A program made the position numbers and the translations under genes. A stretch of DNA of 64,000 nucleotides from Nocardia puris (GTDB lineage: Bacteria; Actinomycetota; Actinomycetes; Mycobacteriales; Mycobacteriaceae): contig NZ_QNRE01000001.1 of assembly GCF_003315035.1 (NCBI RefSeq), positions 779,224-843,223 on the forward strand, written 5' to 3'. The notes beneath the pieces were generated by a model. The model saw only the letters and a list, made by a program, of their open reading frames with translations. It did not search any database and was not told the origin of the DNA. The first letter of the stretch is position 1. Each line of letters begins with the position of its first letter. This document shows, in pieces, positions 1 through 8,626 of the stretch.

Positions 1-1
1 C

Positions 2-460
2 GCGGGGAAATCAGCTGTCGCGCTGGACGATCTGCGGGACCACCCGGTGTGGGTGCCCGGCGCGTCGGTGCCGTCGGAATGGCGCGACTTCTACGAGCGC
101 CTGGCGGAGGCCGGCGGCATCACGATCGACACGGCCGCGCGAGCGGAGCGGTTCACCGCCGTCGACACCAGCCGCGGGCCCGCGCCCATCACGGCGCTCG
201 TGGATCTGATCGCGACCTCCGATCACCTCGCGACGTTCAGCGGCGACGGGTTCCATAATCCCTGGCATCCGCACTTGCGGCGGGTGCCGATCGTGGATCC
301 GACCCCCGCGTACCCGCACGCGCTGCTGTGGGACAGCACCAACGGGCACCCCGGGCTGGCGCATCTCGTGGCGCACTTCGCGGAGCACTACAACCGCGAC
401 GAGGCGGCCGAGTGCTGGGTCCCCGACGCCGATCGCGCGCTGTTCGGCGTGGGGACCTGA
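2..460 (+). CDS. LysR-family transcriptional regulator, C-terminal part (5' end outside window)
   Basis: The frame is open from the window edge to TGA, giving about 152 residues. No DNA-binding domain is inside the window. The visible part fits a LysR effector-binding domain: an early HPVWVPGASVPSEW segment, GPAPITALVDLIATSD in the middle, and a late RRVPIVDPTPAYPHALLW strand typical of the C-terminal lobe. It would sense a small molecule and control a nearby gene. It converges on the YqeY-like gene with a 6-base gap, so its target probably lies upstream, outside the window. The LysR assignment rests on the pattern of the C-terminal domain only. Confidence 0.75.
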   Translation, partial: AGKSAVALDDLRDHPVWVPGASVPSEWRDFYERLAEAGGITIDTAARAERFTAVDTSRGPAPITALVDLIATSDHLATFSGDGFHNPWHPHLRRVPIVDPTPAYPHALLWDSTNGHPGLAHLVAHFAEHYNRDEAAECWVPDADRALFGVGT

Positions 461-466
461 CCGCGC

Positions 467-823
467 TCAGAGGTGGGATTCGAGGGCGTCGGCCTCGGCA
501 CGCAGGCGCCCGGCCCGGTCGGCGCTGCCGCTAGCGTCGTATTCGGTGGCGGCGGAACGGCGTTCGGCGATCTCGGCGCGGACGACGGCTTCGATGTCGG
601 ATTCGCTGAGGGTGCGCCGCGCGACCTCCGCGCTGCCCACGCCGACGGGGCTGCCCTCGAGGGCGCCGGCGCGCCGGTCACCGAGGTCGACGGCGCCGGC
701 GTTGTCGATTGCGCCCAGCGCCGAGCGCAGCGCCGAGATGGCCGCTCCGTCGCGCGCTTTGATCGCCGCGGGCAGCGCGGCGCGAAGCCGGTCCCGTAAG
801 GGCAGGGTGCGGTAGGTGGACAT
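467..823 (-). CDS. GatB/YqeY domain-containing protein
   Basis: A 118-residue cytosolic protein beginning MSTYRTLPLRDRLRAALPAA. The second half, SDIEAVVRAEIAERRSAATE followed by a charged helix rich in Ala and Arg, matches the helical YqeY fold related to the tail domain of the GatB amidotransferase subunit. YqeY proteins are thought to bind tRNA or assist amidotransferase-like reactions, but no firm function is known. The ATG at 823 follows a GGAGGAAT-like ribosome site. It lies downstream of the alkylsulfatase with a gap of about 50 bases and may be co-transcribed. Residues 45-65 form a low-complexity Gly/Ala loop. Confidence 0.75.
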   Translation of the reverse strand: MSTYRTLPLRDRLRAALPAAIKARDGAAISALRSALGAIDNAGAVDLGDRRAGALEGSPVGVGSAEVARRTLSESDIEAVVRAEIAERRSAATEYDASGSADRAGRLRAEADALESHL

Positions 824-876
824 GGATTCCTCCGATCGTGCGCCGGGCGGCGGGACGAGCCCGCCCGGAAGGGTGG

Positions 877-2778
877 TCAGGGCGTGACGATCGCGAAATC
901 CGGGTCGGGTTCGTCGAGCATGCTCACCAGCGCGGCGAGCGTGGTGGGGTCGCCGTCGATCACGATGTCGCCCGCGGCGACGGCGACGCCGAAGTCCTCC
1001 CCCGCGAGCAGCACGCGGATCAGCGTGGGACGGGTGAGCGTGAACTCGGTGTCGGGAGCGGGCAGCGGCACCTCGGCGGGCTTGTCGTAGTGGCTGAGCC
1101 TGCCGTTGCGCAGTTCCACCCGGTGGACGCGCTCCTCGTCGGTGAAGCGCCAGTCGGTCACCACCCGGGCTTCCCACGCCTTCGGGCCGTCCACGCGCAG
1201 CGCCAGCGCGTCGAAGATCTGCTCGACCGTGAGCGCGGCCAGCACCGACGGCGCGTCGGTGCTCGTGGGCGTGCCGAACGATCCGTACCGCAATTCGTAG
1301 GCGCCGCTGAGGTAGAAGTTGCGCCAGGTGGCGTTCTCCGCGCCGTAGCCGAGTTGTTCGTAGGTGGCGGCGAGCAGATCCTTGGCCTCGTCGTTGTGCG
1401 GATCGGCGAACACCACGTAGTCGACGACCTGCGCGACCCACCGGAAATCGCCGTCCGCGTACGACTTGCGCGCCTTGCGCAGCACCTCCTCGGCGCCGCC
1501 CATGAATTCCACGTGACGGCGGGCGGATTCGACCGGCGGGTGCGGCCACAGGTGCGCCGGGTTGCCGTCGAACCAGCCCAGATAGCGCTGGTAGATCGCT
1601 TTGACGTTGTGGTTCACCGAGCCGTAGTACCCGCGCGCGTGCCACGCCCGCTCCAGCGCGGGCGGCAGCGCGAGCTGTTCGGCGATCTCGGCCCCGACGT
1701 AGCCCTGGTTCAGCAGGCGCACCGTCTGGTCGTGCAGGTACCCGTACAGATCCCGTTGCAGGCCGAGGTATTCCACCAGCCGGTCGGTACCCCACACCGG
1801 CCAGTGGTGCGAGGCGAACACCACGTCGGAGCGGTGGCCGAACAGGGTGATCGTCTCGGTGAGGTAGGCCGCCCACGCGTGCGGGTCGCGCACCTGCGCG
1901 CCGCGCAAGGTCAGTAGGTTGTGCAGGGTGTGGGTGGCGTTCTCGGCGGTGCACAGCGCCCGGTGGTCGGGGAAGTAGAAGTTCATCTCCGCGGGCGCCT
2001 CGGTGCCCGGGGTGAGCTGGAAGATCATCCGCACACCGTCGACGGTGAGCTCCTGCCCGGTCTCGGTGATGTCGACGGTCGGTGCGATGAGAGTGACCGA
2101 GCCGAGCGAATTGGTCTGGCCGAGACCGGCACCCACCTGTCCCAGCGGACCGCGCGGCAACACCGCCCCGTACATGTAGGCGGCGCGGCGCGCCATGGCC
2201 GGGCCCGCGAAGACGTTCTCCGACACGGCGTGTTCGAGGAAGCCGACGGGCGCGATCACCGGAATCCGGCCCGACGTGGCGTCCTCCGGCGCGGCGACGG
2301 CCAACGCGCCGCCGAAGTGATCGACGTGCGAATGGGTGTAGACCAGCCCGGTGACCGGCCGGTCACCGCGATGCGCGCGATACAGCCGGAGCCCGGCCGC
2401 GGCCGTCTCCAGGGACACCAGCGGGTCGATGACGATCACGCCCCGCTCCCCTTCGACCAGCGTCATGTTCGACAGGTCCAGTCCCCGGATCTGATAGATC
2501 CCCGCCGTCACCTCGAACAGGCCCTGCTTCGCCGCGAGGCCGGACTGCCGCCACAGGCTCGGGTGCACCGAATCGGGGCAGGGTTCACGCAGGAACGCGT
2601 AGGAGTCGTTGTCCCACACCACCGAACCGTCCTCGGAGGTGACCGCGCCCGGTTCCAGCGCCGCGACGAACCCGCGGTCGGCGTCGGCGCGGTCGGTCTC
2701 GTCGGTGAAGGGCAGTTCCTCCGCCGCGCGCCGCTGCCGGGCGACGATCGCGTCGCTCGGCCGGGTCACCTCACCCAT
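877..2778 (-). CDS. Alkylsulfatase, metallo-beta-lactamase fold (SdsA1/BDS1 type)
   Basis: A 633-residue protein, the usual size for linear alkylsulfatases, which hydrolyse primary alkyl sulfates such as SDS to alcohol and sulfate using two zinc ions. The zinc motif THSHVDHFGG is at about residues 148-157. A later helical dimerisation region contains GYVGAEIAEQLALPP, and the C-terminal 120 residues (DGPKAWEARVVTDW onward) match the SCP2-like lipid-binding domain of the family. No signal peptide is visible. The ATG at 2778 was chosen over one 90 bases upstream because an AGGAGG sits six bases before it. Its role is probably sulfur scavenging or surfactant detoxification. Confidence 0.9.
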   Translation of the reverse strand: MGEVTRPSDAIVARQRRAAEELPFTDETDRADADRGFVAALEPGAVTSEDGSVVWDNDSYAFLREPCPDSVHPSLWRQSGLAAKQGLFEVTAGIYQIRGLDLSNMTLVEGERGVIVIDPLVSLETAAAGLRLYRAHRGDRPVTGLVYTHSHVDHFGGALAVAAPEDATSGRIPVIAPVGFLEHAVSENVFAGPAMARRAAYMYGAVLPRGPLGQVGAGLGQTNSLGSVTLIAPTVDITETGQELTVDGVRMIFQLTPGTEAPAEMNFYFPDHRALCTAENATHTLHNLLTLRGAQVRDPHAWAAYLTETITLFGHRSDVVFASHHWPVWGTDRLVEYLGLQRDLYGYLHDQTVRLLNQGYVGAEIAEQLALPPALERAWHARGYYGSVNHNVKAIYQRYLGWFDGNPAHLWPHPPVESARRHVEFMGGAEEVLRKARKSYADGDFRWVAQVVDYVVFADPHNDEAKDLLAATYEQLGYGAENATWRNFYLSGAYELRYGSFGTPTSTDAPSVLAALTVEQIFDALALRVDGPKAWEARVVTDWRFTDEERVHRVELRNGRLSHYDKPAEVPLPAPDTEFTLTRPTLIRVLLAGEDFGVAVAAGDIVIDGDPTTLAALVSMLDEPDPDFAIVTP

Positions 2779-2827
2779 CGTGTCCTCCTCGATCCGTGCC
2801 GTTACCCGTCCACAGCCCCCGATCCGC

Positions 2828-3142
2828 TCAGCCCGGTGGTTGCACCGCCCCCACATAGGTCGCGACACCGCCGGCGAACAGCACGGCCACCGTCGTCGCG
2901 GCGACGACGCGGTTCGCCCGGTCGCGGTGCCCGGTGCGCAGGCGGTGGCTGCGCACCATGCCGGCGACGGCGACGGCGACCAGCGTGAGCGCGGCGGCGA
3001 TCGGGGCGAGCGCGGCGCCGCGCCACCCGCTGGTGAGCGCGTAGGCGACGAACAGCGCGGCCACGACCACCGCGCCGAGCGCGGTGCGCCGCCAGGCGAG
3101 CGCGGTGCGCTCCGGGACCAGAGTGGAATCGCGGATGCTCAT
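2828..3142 (-). CDS. DUF202 family membrane protein (second of pair)
   Basis: A 104-residue protein with three predicted membrane helices. The N-terminal RDSTLVPERTALAWRRTALG is the signature of DUF202 (YidH/Vtc1-like) small membrane proteins, whose ER-x-x-LAW-x-R-T motif precedes the first helix. The function is unknown; related domains sit in eukaryotic polyphosphate-synthesis complexes. Its ATG overlaps the TGA of the preceding DUF202 gene by four bases (ATGA), so the two are probably translated together and may form a hetero-oligomer. Confidence 0.8.
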   Translation of the reverse strand: MSIRDSTLVPERTALAWRRTALGAVVVAALFVAYALTSGWRGAALAPIAAALTLVAVAVAGMVRSHRLRTGHRDRANRVVAATTVAVLFAGGVATYVGAVQPPG

Positions 3143-3504
3143 CGCAGCAGCACCGCCACGCCCGCGAGGACGGCGACGACCCCGACGCCCGCCGAAAGTA
3201 TCGGCACCAGCAGGGTTTCCGGCAGCGGATCACCGCGCCGCATGGCCCGTCCGACCCGCCGCCAGTTGAAGTACGCGCCGACGGCCACGATCACCGCGAG
3301 CACGACGCAGCTCACGGCCAGCGCGCGGCGCAGCCCCGCGAGCTCGAAGCTCTGCACCAGGGTGTGCACGGCGACGCCACCGGCCAACAAGCCGAGCGAG
3401 GTGCGCATCCACGCGAGGAACGTGCGTTCGTTGGCGAGGGTGAAGCGGTAGTCGATGACGTCCTCGCCGTCCTCCGATTCCGAACCCACGTCGGGCAACG
3501 TCAT
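3139..3504 (-). CDS. DUF202 family membrane protein (first of pair)
   Basis: A 121-residue protein. A 15-residue acidic start (SESEDGEDVIDY) leads into the DUF202 motif ANERTFLAWMRTSLGLLAGG, followed by three hydrophobic segments (about residues 35-50, 58-80 and 98-120) separated by a basic WRRVGRAMRRGD loop. It resembles the YidH branch of DUF202. Its ATG overlaps by four bases the TGA of a possible 32-codon ORF upstream, and its own stop overlaps the next DUF202 start, so translational coupling is likely. The molecular role is not known. Confidence 0.85.
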   Translation of the reverse strand: MTLPDVGSESEDGEDVIDYRFTLANERTFLAWMRTSLGLLAGGVAVHTLVQSFELAGLRRALAVSCVVLAVIVAVGAYFNWRRVGRAMRRGDPLPETLLVPILSAGVGVVAVLAGVAVLLR

Positions 3505-3599
3505 CGCGCACCCACGGGGAATTCGAACGCCGGCTCGCCCAACCATGCGCGGGCCACCTCCGTGGTGACCACACCGTCGCCAGGATGCACGGGAATCAC
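3501..3599 (-). CDS. Possible 32-residue ORF coupled to the DUF202 pair
   Basis: A GTG at 3599 opens a 32-residue frame ending AWLGEPAFEFPVGAR with its TGA inside an ATGA overlap with the first DUF202 gene. The overlap is the main reason to list it. Upstream the same frame stays open to 3779, so a longer or decayed gene is possible. The ribosome site is weak and I recognise no family. Confidence 0.25.
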   Translation of the reverse strand: MIPVHPGDGVVTTEVARAWLGEPAFEFPVGAR

Positions 3600-4073
3600 T
3601 CCGTCTCTGGTCCGTTCCGGGCCGCGGGCAAACCGACCGCAACGCCAGACTAACGGCAGACCGGACGGCCGTCCACGAGCCTCGCCGACGCGTCCACCAT
3701 GCCGGTGACCACCGGTTTTCACGCCGCTTGCGGGCCGGTGAACTGCGCATCGGCATGCGGGCGCGCGTGACCCGCCCACGTTTCAGGACCGCCGACGCCG
3801 TCCCGAGGAACCCTCTGTGGTCAGCGGGCGAGGGCACCACCGGATCCGCGGTGCGTGCCACCACGCCGTCGCGCTCGAGGTGGCGCGGGGTGCGAGTGAG
3901 CGTCTGGTGGTGCAGGCCGTCGATCTCACGGCCCGGTTCGATGATCCGCTCGCGGCCGACGCCCGTGCTGCCGGACTGCGCCGGAGTCCTCCGCCCATCG
4001 GATACCGGGGTCGCCCGGTTCTGGTCCGCCCGATCGCGTTCGGGCACCGTAGGAGTCGGCGCCCCGCCTTCGT
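3600..4073 (-). other. Region without a recognisable gene between xerC and the DUF202 pair
   Basis: About 470 bases hold only overlapping open frames of the kind expected by chance at this GC content. Mycobacterial relatives often have an M23 peptidase near xerC, but no LytM zinc motif could be found here. A decayed gene cannot be excluded. Confidence 0.4.
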
Positions 4074-4997
4074 TCAGGCGCGCGGGTGGGCCTGGTCGTG
4101 CACCTTCTTGAGTCGTTCGATCGACACGTGGGTGTAGAGCTGGGTCGTCGCCATGCTGGCGTGGCCGAGGAGTTCCTGCACGACGCGCAGATCCGCCCCG
4201 CCCTCCAGCAGGTGCGTCGCGGCGCTGTGGCGCAGGCCGTGCGGGGCGATGCTCGGCGCCCCCGGGATCGCCGAGACGACCTCGTGTACCACGGTTCTCG
4301 CCTGCCGCTGGTCGAGGCGCTTGCCGCGGCGGCCGAGGAGCAGGGCGCGGCCCGAGTGCGCCGTCGCCAGCGCCGGGCGGCCGTGGTGCAGCCACTCCCC
4401 CATCGCCTGATCGGCGGGGCCGCCGAACGGGACCGAGCGCTCCTTGTTGCCCTTGCCCAGCACCCGGATCAGCCGGCGTTCCCGGTCCACGTCGTCGATG
4501 TCCAGCCCGCACAGCTCGCCCACCCGGATGCCCGTCGCGTACAACAGCTCCACGATGAGCCGGTCCCGCAACGCCATCGGATCGTGCTGGGCCGCACCGG
4601 ATTCCGCCGCGTCCATGGCCTCGATCGCCTGTTGCCTGCCGAGGACGGCGGGCAGCGTGCGGTGCGCCTTCGGCGCGCCCAGCCGCAGACCCGGGTCGGC
4701 GCTCAGCCGTCCGGTGTCGGTCAGCCACGCCGTGAACGTCCGCGCCGAGGACGCTCGCCGCGCCATCGTGGTGCGGGCCGCGCCCTTGGCCGCCAGCTCC
4801 GCCAGCCAGGACCGCAGCAGGCCCAGATCCAGTTCCCGCACCGACGAATCCGCCGACCGCGTGTACAGGTGCGCCATCAGCGACCGCGCGTCCCCCAGGT
4901 AGGCGCGCACCGTGTGCTCCGACCGGTTCCGCCCCAGCCGCAGATGCCGTCCGTACTCGGTCAGCAGCGCTTCCAGATCCTCCGGCAGTGACTCCAC
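4074..4997 (-). CDS. xerC: Tyrosine recombinase XerC
   Basis: A 307-residue site-specific recombinase that would resolve chromosome dimers at dif together with XerD. The N-terminal SAM-like core-binding domain ([17 protein letters not shown]) precedes the catalytic domain. Arg I is in [12 protein letters not shown], the Lys in [11 protein letters not shown], the His-x-x-Arg box in [15 protein letters not shown], and the nucleophile Tyr in TTQLYTHV, all in canonical order. The GTG start at 4997 gives the usual length and a normal N-terminus ([11 protein letters not shown]). The frame stays open upstream through a codon-biased stretch ([20 protein letters not shown]), so a longer form is possible. 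It follows dprA as in mycobacteria, after a 381-base gap. Confidence 0.93.
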   Translation of the reverse strand: MESLPEDLEALLTEYGRHLRLGRNRSEHTVRAYLGDARSLMAHLYTRSADSSVRELDLGLLRSWLAELAAKGAARTTMARRASSARTFTAWLTDTGRLSADPGLRLGAPKAHRTLPAVLGRQQAIEAMDAAESGAAQHDPMALRDRLIVELLYATGIRVGELCGLDIDDVDRERRLIRVLGKGNKERSVPFGGPADQAMGEWLHHGRPALATAHSGRALLLGRRGKRLDQRQARTVVHEVVSAIPGAPSIAPHGLRHSAATHLLEGGADLRVVQELLGHASMATTQLYTHVSIERLKKVHDQAHPRA

Positions 4998-5378
4998 CCC
5001 ACCACCGTCGCGTCCACCGCACCGCTTGGCAAGCCCACGCGCCGAACCTCCGCCACCACGGTCGGAAGCCGCGAAGATCGCGTCCACCGGCTCGTACGGC
5101 CGCGCGATCGGCACAGCGATCCGCTCCCGGTGCACATCGGTCACCGCTTTCGGACTCGCGGCGCGCGTCCACCCGCGGTCGATCCCGCAAGTCCGCACAG
5201 CTGCGCTCGTCGTGAAGACCGGTCTGGATGCCGGGAGCATCGTGAACCGGCGGACGCCAGCCGTTGCGCGCGAACGACCACCGGTCTCGCGCCACGGTTG
5301 CGGGCGCCGCACCCGCCACCGAGCATGCCTGCGCGAGCGCGCGCCACAACGTCGCGCCGAAGACGGTCAGAACGTTCA
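4998..5378 (-). other. Inter-gene region dprA-xerC with ambiguous open frames
   Basis: About 380 bases with no recognised gene. An ATG at 5379 overlaps the dprA stop by one base (TGATG) and begins [20 protein letters not shown], a membrane-like start, but that frame has no stop before the xerC body. The xerC frame also looks coding from about 5110 inward. A small frameshifted or decayed gene coupled to dprA is possible. Mycobacteria often carry a siderophore-interacting protein gene at this place, which is absent here. Confidence 0.3.
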
Positions 5379-7121
5379 TCAGCCGGTCCTCCCGCGCACG
5401 CTTCGGCTGGGCTCGGTTCGGTGCCAGCCCGTTTCGTCCAGGCCGACCAAGCCCGCGAGTTCCATCGCGACCAGCGCGGCGCGGATGGTGTGGAGGGGCA
5501 GGCCGGTGGTGCGGAGGAGTTCGTTGGGGAGGCGGGAGCCGACGGCGGGCAGGGCCGCGTAGACGGTGGCTTGATCGCCCGCGAGGCCGGCCGGGATGTC
5601 CGGGGCCGCGGGCGCGACACCCGGCAGCGCCAGGTGCAGCGGGCCCGCTTCGTCGATCACGTCTTCGGCCGAGGTGACCAGGTGTGCTTCGCCGTCGCGG
5701 ATCATGCGGTGACAGCCGGTGGACGACAGCGAGGTGACGGGCCCGGGGATCGCCAAGGCCGGGCGGCCCAGGCGGCGCGCCCATTTCACGGTGTTGCGCG
5801 CACCGCTGCGCAGCCCGGCTTCCACGACGAGCACGCCGTCGGCGAGGGCCGCGATGAGGCGATTCCTGGCCAGGAAATGATGCTTGCGGGCGGGTACGCC
5901 GGGTGGGTATTCGCTGACCACCAGGCCGGTGTCGGCGATCGCGCTCAGCAGGCGGTCGTGCTGGGCCGGGTAGGGCCGGTCGACGCCGCAGGCCAGCACC
6001 GCGATGGTGGGACCGCCCACGGCCAGCGCCGCGCGGTGCGCCATCGCGTCGATGCCGAACGCCGCGCCGGAGACGATGGTCCACCCTTGTGCCGCCAAGT
6101 CGCCGGCGATCTCGGCGGCTACGCGATCGCCGTACCCGGTACTGCACCGCGCGCCGACCACGGCCAGCGCGCGCTCACTGGATTCCAGCAGCGACCGCGG
6201 CCCGCGCACCCAGAGCACCAGCGGCACCGCGCCTTCCGCGTCCCGACCCGTGTCGAGCTGGCCCAGCCCGAGCAGGCGCCATGCGGGCCACTCCGGGTCG
6301 TCGGGGGTGACCACCCGGCCACCGATCCGCGCCATGGTTTCGAGATCCGCTGCCGCCGAATCGATCCCGCGCCGCTGCCGCGTGGGTCCGCGCAGCGATC
6401 CAGGCAGCTCGCGCTCCCGCACCGCGCGGGCCGCCTCCACCACGCCGACCGATTCGATCAACGCCGACAGCGGCGCACACGGCCCCTCCACCACACGCGA
6501 GAGGTACACCCACGCCAGCCGCCGCTCCTCGACGGCACCGGCCGTGGACCCCGTACCGGGCGGGACCGCTTCGACGGTCGCCCCGATCTCGGCGTCACGC
6601 CGCCCGCCCGCGCCCGACACCGCCGAGGCTTCCCCGCGATCTTCCGTCACCACGCACTCCGCGACAGCACCCGCATCACGCCCAGCACCGCGCACCGCCG
6701 CAGGAACACCGCGCCCACTCTCTACCCCGCACTCCGCACCAGAGTCCACCCCGCACCGCACATCGCCACCGGACACCAACCCGACACCACCGCGCCCGCC
6801 TCGCACCCCGCACTCCGCGACAGCGACCGCCTCGCACCCCGCACCCGCACCAGGCACCGCGGCATCACCGCGCCCACCCGCTTCCCCACACTCCCCACCA
6901 GCGTCCACCCCGCACCTCACGCCACCACCGGCCATCGCGGCACCATCGCCGCGCCCACCCGACACGCAGCGCGCTACGGCCTCCTCATCGCATCGCGCGA
7001 CCTCACCGGACGTCACCCCGCCCGCACCCCGCCCGCCCGGCACCATGCACTCCGCAACGGCTTCCCCACCGCACGCCACACCCTCACCCGACACAGCCCC
7101 GGCACCCTCACCGCTGCTCAC
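5379..7121 (-). CDS. dprA: DNA-processing protein DprA with a Cys-repeat N-terminal extension
   Basis: A 580-residue protein, where the family is usually near 380. The C-terminal 380 residues are a normal DprA/Smf: a helical N-domain from EERRLAWVYLSRVVEG (about residue 198), then the Rossmann-like core with GARCSTGYGDRVA, SGAAFGIDAMAHRAAL, SEYPPGVPARKHHF and GARNTVKWARRLGRPALAIP, and a winged-helix tail (AALPAVGSRLPNELLRTTGL). DprA loads RecA onto incoming single-stranded DNA. Residues 1-191 are a degenerate tandem repeat with paired cysteines, described separately. The GTG start overlaps the yifB stop by four bases (GTGA), so translation probably includes the extension. A later start near residue 198 would give a standard protein, and this should be kept open. 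Confidence 0.9.
   Translation of the reverse strand: MSSGEGAGAVSGEGVACGGEAVAECMVPGGRGAGGVTSGEVARCDEEAVARCVSGGRGDGAAMAGGGVRCGVDAGGECGEAGGRGDAAVPGAGAGCEAVAVAECGVRGGRGGVGLVSGGDVRCGVDSGAECGVESGRGVPAAVRGAGRDAGAVAECVVTEDRGEASAVSGAGGRRDAEIGATVEAVPPGTGSTAGAVEERRLAWVYLSRVVEGPCAPLSALIESVGVVEAARAVRERELPGSLRGPTRQRRGIDSAAADLETMARIGGRVVTPDDPEWPAWRLLGLGQLDTGRDAEGAVPLVLWVRGPRSLLESSERALAVVGARCSTGYGDRVAAEIAGDLAAQGWTIVSGAAFGIDAMAHRAALAVGGPTIAVLACGVDRPYPAQHDRLLSAIADTGLVVSEYPPGVPARKHHFLARNRLIAALADGVLVVEAGLRSGARNTVKWARRLGRPALAIPGPVTSLSSTGCHRMIRDGEAHLVTSAEDVIDEAGPLHLALPGVAPAAPDIPAGLAGDQATVYAALPAVGSRLPNELLRTTGLPLHTIRAALVAMELAGLVGLDETGWHRTEPSRSVRGRTG
6549..7121 (-). repeat. Degenerate ~78-base (26-residue) tandem repeat in the 5' part of dprA
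   Basis: Read in the dprA frame, about seven units of 25-27 residues follow each other. The anchors GGRG/SGRG/DRG recur at residues 29, 55, 82, 108, 135 and 161. Cysteines come in pairs at 17/25, 44/52, 70/78, 96/104 and 123/131, always C-x7-C, with the sixth unit keeping only C156. A rough consensus is VSGxGVRCGxxAxAECxxxG followed by GRG. The complementary strand is correspondingly rich in CCGCAC and CCGCGCCC runs. The repeat decays towards the DprA domain. Confidence 0.75.
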
Positions 7122-8626
7122 TGCGCACCTCGCTGCCGGAAGTTCAACGCCAGCATGACGTCCTGGGCGCTGGGCACGTCACCGCCGCGCAGGTCGCAGA
7201 TGGTCCAGGCGACGCGGATGGCGCGGTCGGCGCCGCGCGCGGACATCCGGCCGGTGCGCAGCGCCGCCTCGACAGGGGCGACGGATTCGCGGGGCAGGCG
7301 GAAGCGTTGGCGCAGTGCGTGTCCGGGCACCTCGGCGTTGGTGCGCCAGCCGAACTCGCGCCAGCGGTGCAGCGCCGCCGCGCGGGCCGCGCCGACGCGT
7401 TCGCGGACCACGGCGCTGCTCTCGGCGGCCTCCGAACTGAACGTGGCGCCGGCCTGGCCGTGCATCTGCACCCAGATGTCGATGCGATCCATCAGCGGGC
7501 CGGACAGCTTGCCCAGGTAGCGGCGGCGGGCCAGTGGTGCGCAGATGCAGTCCACGTCGCGCGCGGGCGCGCAAGGGCACGGGTTGGCCGCGAGAACGAG
7601 CTGGAAGCGGGCCGGGTACCTGGCCACGCCGTCGCGCCGCGCGATCCTGACCTCGCCCTCCTCCAGCGGAGTGCGCAGGGCCTCCAGCACTTTCGTGCCG
7701 ATCTCCGCGCACTCGTCCAGGAACAGAACGCCGCGATGGGCGCGGCTGACCGCACCCGGGCGGGCCGCCGGAGAACCGCCGCCGACCATGGCGGTAGCCG
7801 ACGTCGAGTGGTGCGGGGCGACGAACGGCGGTGCGGTGACGAGCGGGTGGTCCCCCGACAGCGCGCCGGCCACCGAGTGGATGGCCGTCACCTCCAGCGC
7901 CTCGGCCTCCGACAACGGCGGGAGCAGACTCGGAAGCCGCTGCGCCAGCATGGTTTTCCCGATCCCGGGCGGCCCGGTGAGCAGCAGGTGGTGGCCGCCC
8001 GCCGCGGCCACCTCGAGCGCCCATCGCGCCTCGTCCTGCCCCACCACCTCGCTGAGATCGCCCTGCGCGGTGACGACGTCGGGCACCACGCCGTCGGGTT
8101 CGGACAACTCGCCCTCACCTCGCAGCCACGCGATCACCTGCCGCAGGCTGGGCGCACCGAGCACATCGATGCCGTCCACCAGCCCCGCCTCGCCGAGCGC
8201 GGACTCCGGCACGATCGCGGCCGTCCAGCCCGCGTTGCGCGCCGCGATCACCGCCGGCAGTACGCCGCGCACGCGGCGCACCCGCCCGTCCAACGCGAGC
8301 TCTCCCAGCAGGACGGTCTTCGCCAAACGCTCCGAAGGCACCGAACCGGCCGCGTCCAGGACGGCGATGGCGAGCGCCAAGTCGTACACGCTGCCGTTCT
8401 TGGGCAAGGTCGCCGGGGACAGCGCGAGCGTCACCCGCCCGTCGGGCCACTTCTCGCCGGTGTTGGCGACGGCCGCGCGGACCCGGTCGCGGGATTCGGC
8501 GAGCGCGGTGTCGGGCAGCCCGACCAGGTGCACCGACGGCAGCCCTTGCCCGATATCGGCCTCGATCTCCACGAGTTGACCGTCCACCCCGGTGACCGCG
8601 ACGGAGTGGGCGCGCCCGAGCGCCAT
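7118..8626 (-). CDS. YifB-family Mg-chelatase-like AAA+ ATPase
   Basis: A 502-residue protein of the YifB/ComM family. An N-terminal S5/Lon-like domain (GQGLPSVHLVGLPDTALAES) precedes an AAA+ module with Walker A GPPGIGKT, Walker B GVLFLDECAE and a cysteine cluster CPCAPARDVDCICAP, then a C-terminal helical domain. ComM is a hexameric helicase that promotes branch migration during natural transformation, which fits its coupling to dprA. Start at ATG 8626 shares one base with the yraN stop (TGATG), and its TGA overlaps the dprA GTG (GTGA). The three genes form one translationally coupled unit. Confidence 0.93.
   Translation of the reverse strand: MALGRAHSVAVTGVDGQLVEIEADIGQGLPSVHLVGLPDTALAESRDRVRAAVANTGEKWPDGRVTLALSPATLPKNGSVYDLALAIAVLDAAGSVPSERLAKTVLLGELALDGRVRRVRGVLPAVIAARNAGWTAAIVPESALGEAGLVDGIDVLGAPSLRQVIAWLRGEGELSEPDGVVPDVVTAQGDLSEVVGQDEARWALEVAAAGGHHLLLTGPPGIGKTMLAQRLPSLLPPLSEAEALEVTAIHSVAGALSGDHPLVTAPPFVAPHHSTSATAMVGGGSPAARPGAVSRAHRGVLFLDECAEIGTKVLEALRTPLEEGEVRIARRDGVARYPARFQLVLAANPCPCAPARDVDCICAPLARRRYLGKLSGPLMDRIDIWVQMHGQAGATFSSEAAESSAVVRERVGAARAAALHRWREFGWRTNAEVPGHALRQRFRLPRESVAPVEAALRTGRMSARGADRAIRVAWTICDLRGGDVPSAQDVMLALNFRQRGAQ

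Noticed and set aside
3600..4073. A decayed M23 peptidase gene next to xerC, expected from mycobacterial synteny
   Set aside because: No LytM zinc-binding motif or signal peptide could be found in any frame.
3139..6147. A roughly 1000-codon open frame on the minus strand ending in the first DUF202 gene
   Set aside because: It runs out of frame through dprA and xerC, has shadow-type Arg/Gly/Pro-rich composition, and only its last 121 codons match a family.
6600..7121. CCGCAC/CCGCGCCC runs as a CRISPR or satellite array
   Set aside because: Units are degenerate, contiguous without spacers, and keep the dprA frame, so they are a coding tandem repeat.
5130..7520. A 796-codon plus-strand frame opposite dprA and yifB
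   Set aside because: Composition is the antisense image of the real genes (Arg/His/Pro-rich) and no domain is visible; stop codons are simply rare at this GC.
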